Source: Saprospiraceae bacterium
GTDB taxonomy: Bacteria; Bacteroidota; Bacteroidia; Chitinophagales; Saprospiraceae
Assembly: GCA_027486765.1 (NCBI GenBank)
Contig: JAIXOO010000242.1
Location: 1 to 45,557, forward strand
Reading direction: 5' to 3'
DNA: 45,557 nt
The position numbers and the translations under genes were made by a program. The notes under the pieces were generated by a model that was not told the origin of the DNA, did no database searches, and saw only the letters and a list, made by a program, of their open reading frames with translations. Position 1 is the first letter of the stretch; every line of letters begins with the position of its first letter. Of this stretch, positions 42,120 to 45,557 are shown one piece after another.

Positions 42120-43733
42120 ATGGCAAGAAGATTAACACTTCTGCTGCCACTACTCTTGCTATTGCCTTTGCTGAGTTTTGCTCAGACAGAGCCAATCAAG
42201 GCCAGGGTATTGGTAAAGCTAAAAGAAACGACCACACCATCCCAATTCATGGTTGAATTTGCAACCCAAAGTCGGGCTGGTGGAGGGGTTTGGCTGGAAA
42301 AGGCCCTGAGCACCCGCTCTAACGTACACCTGATGATGTACGACTCTACCACGGTGAGTGCAGAAGAGCTCCTGAAAGAGCTGCACCTGCAACCAGATGT
42401 GGAAGAGGTCACCTTTGATTATTACGTGGAAAACCGAACCGACCCCGACGATCCCAACTTGCAGGAACAATGGGGCCTGGCGACCATTGAAGCCCAAAAA
42501 GCCTGGGCCATCTCCACTGGTGGGGTCACTGCACGTGGCGACACCATCGTAGTAGCAGTGCTGGACAGCGGCTTTGACGTGGATCACGAGGACCTTGCCG
42601 CCAACATCTGGGTCAATCGGGGTGAAATCCCCAACGACAACAAGGACAACGACCGCAACGGCTACATCGACGATGTACAGGGCTGGAATTTTATCCGCAA
42701 CAGCAACAAACACCAGGTTGAACAACATGGTCAATCCGTTGCCGGGATCATTGGTGCGGTGGGCAACAATGGCATCGGGGTGACGGGCATCAACTGGCAC
42801 ATCAAGGTGATGGTGCTGGAGGCCCGCCTGGTTTCAGAAATCATTTCCGCCTACGAATACATCCTCGAGCAACGCGACCGCTACAACCGCTCTAAGGGCA
42901 AAGATGGGGCATTTATCGTCGCCACGAATGCGTCTTTTGGTATCAACCGCCTCTTCTGCAAGGATCAGGTGATGTGGGGCGACATGTACGACAAAATGGG
43001 TGACGTAGGCATTCTCACCGCCGCCGGTGCAGCCAATAATCCTTGGGATGTAGACGAAGTGGGCGACATGCCGACTACCTGTCCCAGCGACTACCTGCTC
43101 ACGGTGCTCAATACAACCGAAGTGGATCAGCGTTACGTAGGTTCGGCCTACGGCAAAACGTCGATTGACATGGGGGCCCCCGGGCAAAACTCCTTTACGA
43201 CCAAACCATTTGGGAATTATGGTAGCTTTCACGGCAATTCTGCTGCTGCTCCTCACCTGGCTGGGTCGATTGCCTTGCTGTACAGTGTACCCTGTAATGA
43301 TTTTGCCCTAAAAACCCTGGTAGAACCTTCTGCAACGGCCCTGCGGGTCAAAGAAGCGCTGATCAAGGGCTTGGATGAGGTGGAAGCACTGAAGGAAATC
43401 ACCGTAACGGGAGGCCGCCTGAACGTGTACCGAAGTATGGAGCACCTGCGCCAGGATTGCCGCACGGTGCCGGATGACTTTAAGGGCATGTTGATTTATC
43501 CGAACCCGACGCGCTCCAGCATTACCCTTTCGGTGGATCAGCCAGAGAAGAGCCCGATTCAAATCCGGGTCTTAAATACCTTGGGCCAACCCATTTACCG
43601 CAAAGTGATGGACGTGATGTTCCCTGGGATACAACAGGAAGTGATCTCGGTGAGCGATTGGCCGCGGGGAACTTACTTTTTGGAGGTGTTCATGGGGAAG
43701 GAACGGAAAATTGCGAGGGTAGTGGTGAATTAG
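42120..43733 (+). CDS. Secreted S8 subtilase with T9SS sorting domain
   Basis: This is a 537-residue serine protease. A leucine-rich signal peptide ends LLSFAQ. A short propeptide (KARVLVKLKETTTPSQFMV) precedes the catalytic domain. The catalytic Asp is in VAVLDSGFDVDHEDLA, His in QHGQSVAGIIGAVGNNG, oxyanion Asn in NASFGI, and Ser in GNSAAAPHLAGSIALL (GTS of the usual motif is GNS here). The last roughly 75 residues form a type A T9SS C-terminal domain (MLIYPNPTRSSITLSV, YFLEVFMGKERKIARVVV), so it is secreted through or anchored by the type IX system. Confidence 0.93.
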   Translation: MARRLTLLLPLLLLLPLLSFAQTEPIKARVLVKLKETTTPSQFMVEFATQSRAGGGVWLEKALSTRSNVHLMMYDSTTVSAEELLKELHLQPDVEEVTFDYYVENRTDPDDPNLQEQWGLATIEAQKAWAISTGGVTARGDTIVVAVLDSGFDVDHEDLAANIWVNRGEIPNDNKDNDRNGYIDDVQGWNFIRNSNKHQVEQHGQSVAGIIGAVGNNGIGVTGINWHIKVMVLEARLVSEIISAYEYILEQRDRYNRSKGKDGAFIVATNASFGINRLFCKDQVMWGDMYDKMGDVGILTAAGAANNPWDVDEVGDMPTTCPSDYLLTVLNTTEVDQRYVGSAYGKTSIDMGAPGQNSFTTKPFGNYGSFHGNSAAAPHLAGSIALLYSVPCNDFALKTLVEPSATALRVKEALIKGLDEVEALKEITVTGGRLNVYRSMEHLRQDCRTVPDDFKGMLIYPNPTRSSITLSVDQPEKSPIQIRVLNTLGQPIYRKVMDVMFPGIQQEVISVSDWPRGTYFLEVFMGKERKIARVVVN

Positions 43734-43737
43734 TGCA

Positions 43738-43844
43738 TTACCTCGCTTAGGTGCTTCTTAAGTGCCTTAGGATTCTCAGGTGGTAAAATTTTTTCTTTCA
43801 CCACCTGAGAATCCTAAGGCACTTAAGAAGCACCTAAGGCAATT
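43738..43844. repeat. CCTTAGG/GGTGG palindromic island, copy 2
   Basis: Perfect 39 bp arms (43746-43784 and 43800-43838) are separated by 15 AT-rich bases. The arms include GCTTCTTAAGTGCCTTAGG words. The element begins CATTACCT and ends CACCTAAGGCAATT, matching the ends of the copy at 24541-24670. It fills the gap between two convergent stops. Confidence 0.95.
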
Positions 43845-43845
43845 G

Positions 43846-45557
43846 CTATTTAAGCTTTTGGACTGAAACCTGGCCGCCATTCAGCGTCGTAAAAAACCGG
43901 CTTGTATCGATCCAGTACGACTTGCGGGCATCGCCTGGAATATTCAAACCACTCTTCGCGTTCGCTACCACCACAAAACTACCCTTGCCATTCCCTTTCA
44001 ACCACACCCCCCGCGAAGCATCCTGCCTACCCATATGCCCTTCATTCGCATAAAAATTACCCGTAGCCAGAGCATCCAAGTGCCCATCTCCATCAATATC
44101 TTTTACCAGAAACCCAAAAATGGGCGATTGCTGAGCCAATAAAGGCAAGGCCTGGAGCACAAATTGCCCATTGCCCTGATTTTCTGCATAACAACTCCGC
44201 AACTCTTTGGCTTGCAGCTCTTGCGCATCGGCCCGCTCTTTTTTGCTGAACAAATCGGCAAAACCCACTTTGGCATAATCGGCATACAGCGCATATTTTC
44301 TGCGGAACTGCACCATCTGTTGGTTGAGCGCATCGCGGGGTAGGGCTGGTACACACTTGCCCTGGATGAAATACCCCATGATGGGATCAACCTTGCCATC
44401 CTGGTTAAAATCTTTGGCCAACATTTGGATGGGTTCGGTAGGGGAGGCCCGGTAAAAAGTATTCAGCCCTTCGTTACCCAACAACAAATCCATATCACCA
44501 TCCTGATCAAAATCACCAGCGGCCAGGCTATTCCACCAGCCTTCGGAGTCGGGGGTGGTTTTGGACACAAAGCGGCCCTTTTGGTTTTCCAATATCGTCA
44601 GCGGCATCCATTCGCCCACTATCACCAGATCTATATCCTTGTCCTGATCCACATCCAGCGGCAAGGCGTCACAAACCAGGCCCAGTTGCTGCAATAAAGG
44701 CGCTACGGTCTTACTGACGTCTGTAAATCGACCCCGGTCGTTGCGCAGGAGGTAGCTGGCCGCAGCCAAGGGATAAGCGCCGGGAATTTGGCGACCCCCA
44801 ATGAACACATCCAGGTCGCCATCGCCATCGTAATCAAAAGGGCGAACAGTTTGGCTGCTCACTACGAGGGCCAGGAACTGATTCGATTGGCTAAACTTCG
44901 CCTGCCCGTCGTTGAGCCACAAGATGGGTTGATAAGCGGTTTTTACGGTCAAGGGCTGTTCATTGCCACCGCCCACACTCAGGATATCCTGATCACCATC
45001 CCCATCGGCGTCGAATATGGTGAGGTCTCCCATTTCAAACCCGGTTGTATTTAAGCCCGGTAGCGCCTTGAAGCTGCCATTTTTTTGCTGGAGAAAAATG
45101 TTGCCAGGATTACCCCGGTACGCGTTGCCAAAAACCACATCGTTCAGCCCATCGCCGTTTAAATCGCCCACCGCGGCTGCGGGGCCATTTTTGGAGCGCA
45201 TTTTGTGCAGGGCGAAGGTTTGGTTGAAATCGTTGAAGTCGGATTGCTGGTGCTGGTAGGGGAGGAGTTGAGGGAGCGTTTCAAAGATTTTTGCAGTGGG
45301 TGCAGCACTGTTAACCTTTGGTTTTGCATCAGCCTGTTTGACAATTAAGTTTTGATTGGCGGCCACCTTGTACCTGGTTTCTTGCAAGTCTTTGCCCCAA
45401 AATACCTGAATCGAATCAATGGTTTTATTTTTGCCCAAACCGACCAAAATCCCTGGTTCTACGGATGACAAATAGCCCCGCACCGGGAAATGTTCGTACA
45501 ACTGGGCTTTGCCTTGGGTCCACACTTTCACTGTGGCACCAATGCCACTCAAATTGC
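43846..45557 (-). CDS. FG-GAP/VCBS repeat protein with ASPIC/UnbV domain (5' end outside window)
   Basis: This is a partial gene: the frame continues past 45557, and the first apparent start near 45552 is an internal TTG, so the N-terminus is missing. The visible part begins with an ASPIC/UnbV domain (GIGATVKVWTQGKAQLYEHF, GYLSSVEPGILVGLG). A series of calcium-binding FG-GAP repeats follows: VGDLNGDGLNDVVFG, FDADGDGDQDILSVG, FDYDGDGDLDVFIGG, GDFDQDGDMDLLLGNEG, KDIDGDGHLDALATG. Together these form a beta-propeller. Such proteins are exported in Bacteroidota and often neighbour SusC/D systems, but none is visible here. The product ends NGGQVSVQKLK. Confidence 0.88.
   Translation of the reverse strand, partial: NLSGIGATVKVWTQGKAQLYEHFPVRGYLSSVEPGILVGLGKNKTIDSIQVFWGKDLQETRYKVAANQNLIVKQADAKPKVNSAAPTAKIFETLPQLLPYQHQQSDFNDFNQTFALHKMRSKNGPAAAVGDLNGDGLNDVVFGNAYRGNPGNIFLQQKNGSFKALPGLNTTGFEMGDLTIFDADGDGDQDILSVGGGNEQPLTVKTAYQPILWLNDGQAKFSQSNQFLALVVSSQTVRPFDYDGDGDLDVFIGGRQIPGAYPLAAASYLLRNDRGRFTDVSKTVAPLLQQLGLVCDALPLDVDQDKDIDLVIVGEWMPLTILENQKGRFVSKTTPDSEGWWNSLAAGDFDQDGDMDLLLGNEGLNTFYRASPTEPIQMLAKDFNQDGKVDPIMGYFIQGKCVPALPRDALNQQMVQFRRKYALYADYAKVGFADLFSKKERADAQELQAKELRSCYAENQGNGQFVLQALPLLAQQSPIFGFLVKDIDGDGHLDALATGNFYANEGHMGRQDASRGVWLKGNGKGSFVVVANAKSGLNIPGDARKSYWIDTSRFFTTLNGGQVSVQKLK

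Overview
The window looks like a chromosomal segment from a Bacteroidota species, most likely a Saprospiraceae member (Haliscomenobacter-like). The lineage call rests on several features. Promoters match the Bacteroidota TAnnTTTG -7 element, and starts generally lack Shine-Dalgarno sequences. A subtilase ends in a type IX secretion (T9SS) type A sorting domain. There are many secreted or lipoprotein hydrolases, two LytS/LytTR-type two-component pairs, and an FG-GAP/ASPIC protein. No rRNA, tRNA, CRISPR array, phage module or insertion sequence was seen.

Layout: 1-595 holds only decayed coding remnants. 596-5807 carries a glycoside-hydrolase-like protein, an aspartyl protease with a PDZ domain, a hot-dog thioesterase and a lipoprotein serine hydrolase. 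5824-10680 is a minus-strand cluster: GH29 alpha-L-fucosidase, D-aminoacylase-type amidohydrolase, esterase D-like hydrolase and a half-length VOC protein. 11102-18722 has an M61 peptidase, a GH28-like beta-helix protein, a sensor kinase/LytTR regulator pair and three secreted or unknown proteins. 18914-21357 is isocitrate dehydrogenase with a divergent LysR regulator. 21414-25731 has a GH26 mannanase, a YgiB/YgiC-like pair and DNA polymerase IV. 25852-31154 has a DUF1080 protein and xseA, an inverted membrane-protein gene, then a tight operon xseB-folK-deoxynucleoside kinase-murB. 31155-35233 (minus) has a short asparaginase-domain protein and an M16 peptidase pair (one active, one probably inactive). 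35523-45557 has ung, a second kinase/regulator pair, a lipoprotein, a sterol-desaturase-family hydroxylase, a small periplasmic protein, a leucine-rich-repeat lipoprotein, a T9SS subtilase and a partial FG-GAP/ASPIC protein.

How the genes work together: several enzymes point to extracellular breakdown of polysaccharides and proteins (GH29, GH26, GH28-like, DUF1080, M61, M16, S8), but no SusC/SusD pair is present, so this is not a complete polysaccharide utilization locus. The xseB-folK-dNK-murB group serves DNA repair, folate, nucleotide and wall metabolism.

The most unusual content is between the genes. At least eight intergenic spaces are filled by long inverted repeats whose arms are built from short degenerate tandem words (7 to about 11 nt). 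Different spaces use different words: CCTTAGG/GGTGG, GGTTGAGG/TTTAGG, GGTTCCAAGG, GGATTTC, ATTTTTC, ACTTTTC, CCGCGG and CTTTAG. Some families recur in the window with compensatory changes in both arms, so the paired structure itself seems to be maintained. They abut or overlap stop codons, sit just 5' of start codons, and in one case bracket a promoter. A separate element of about 45 bp recurs upstream of three unrelated genes.
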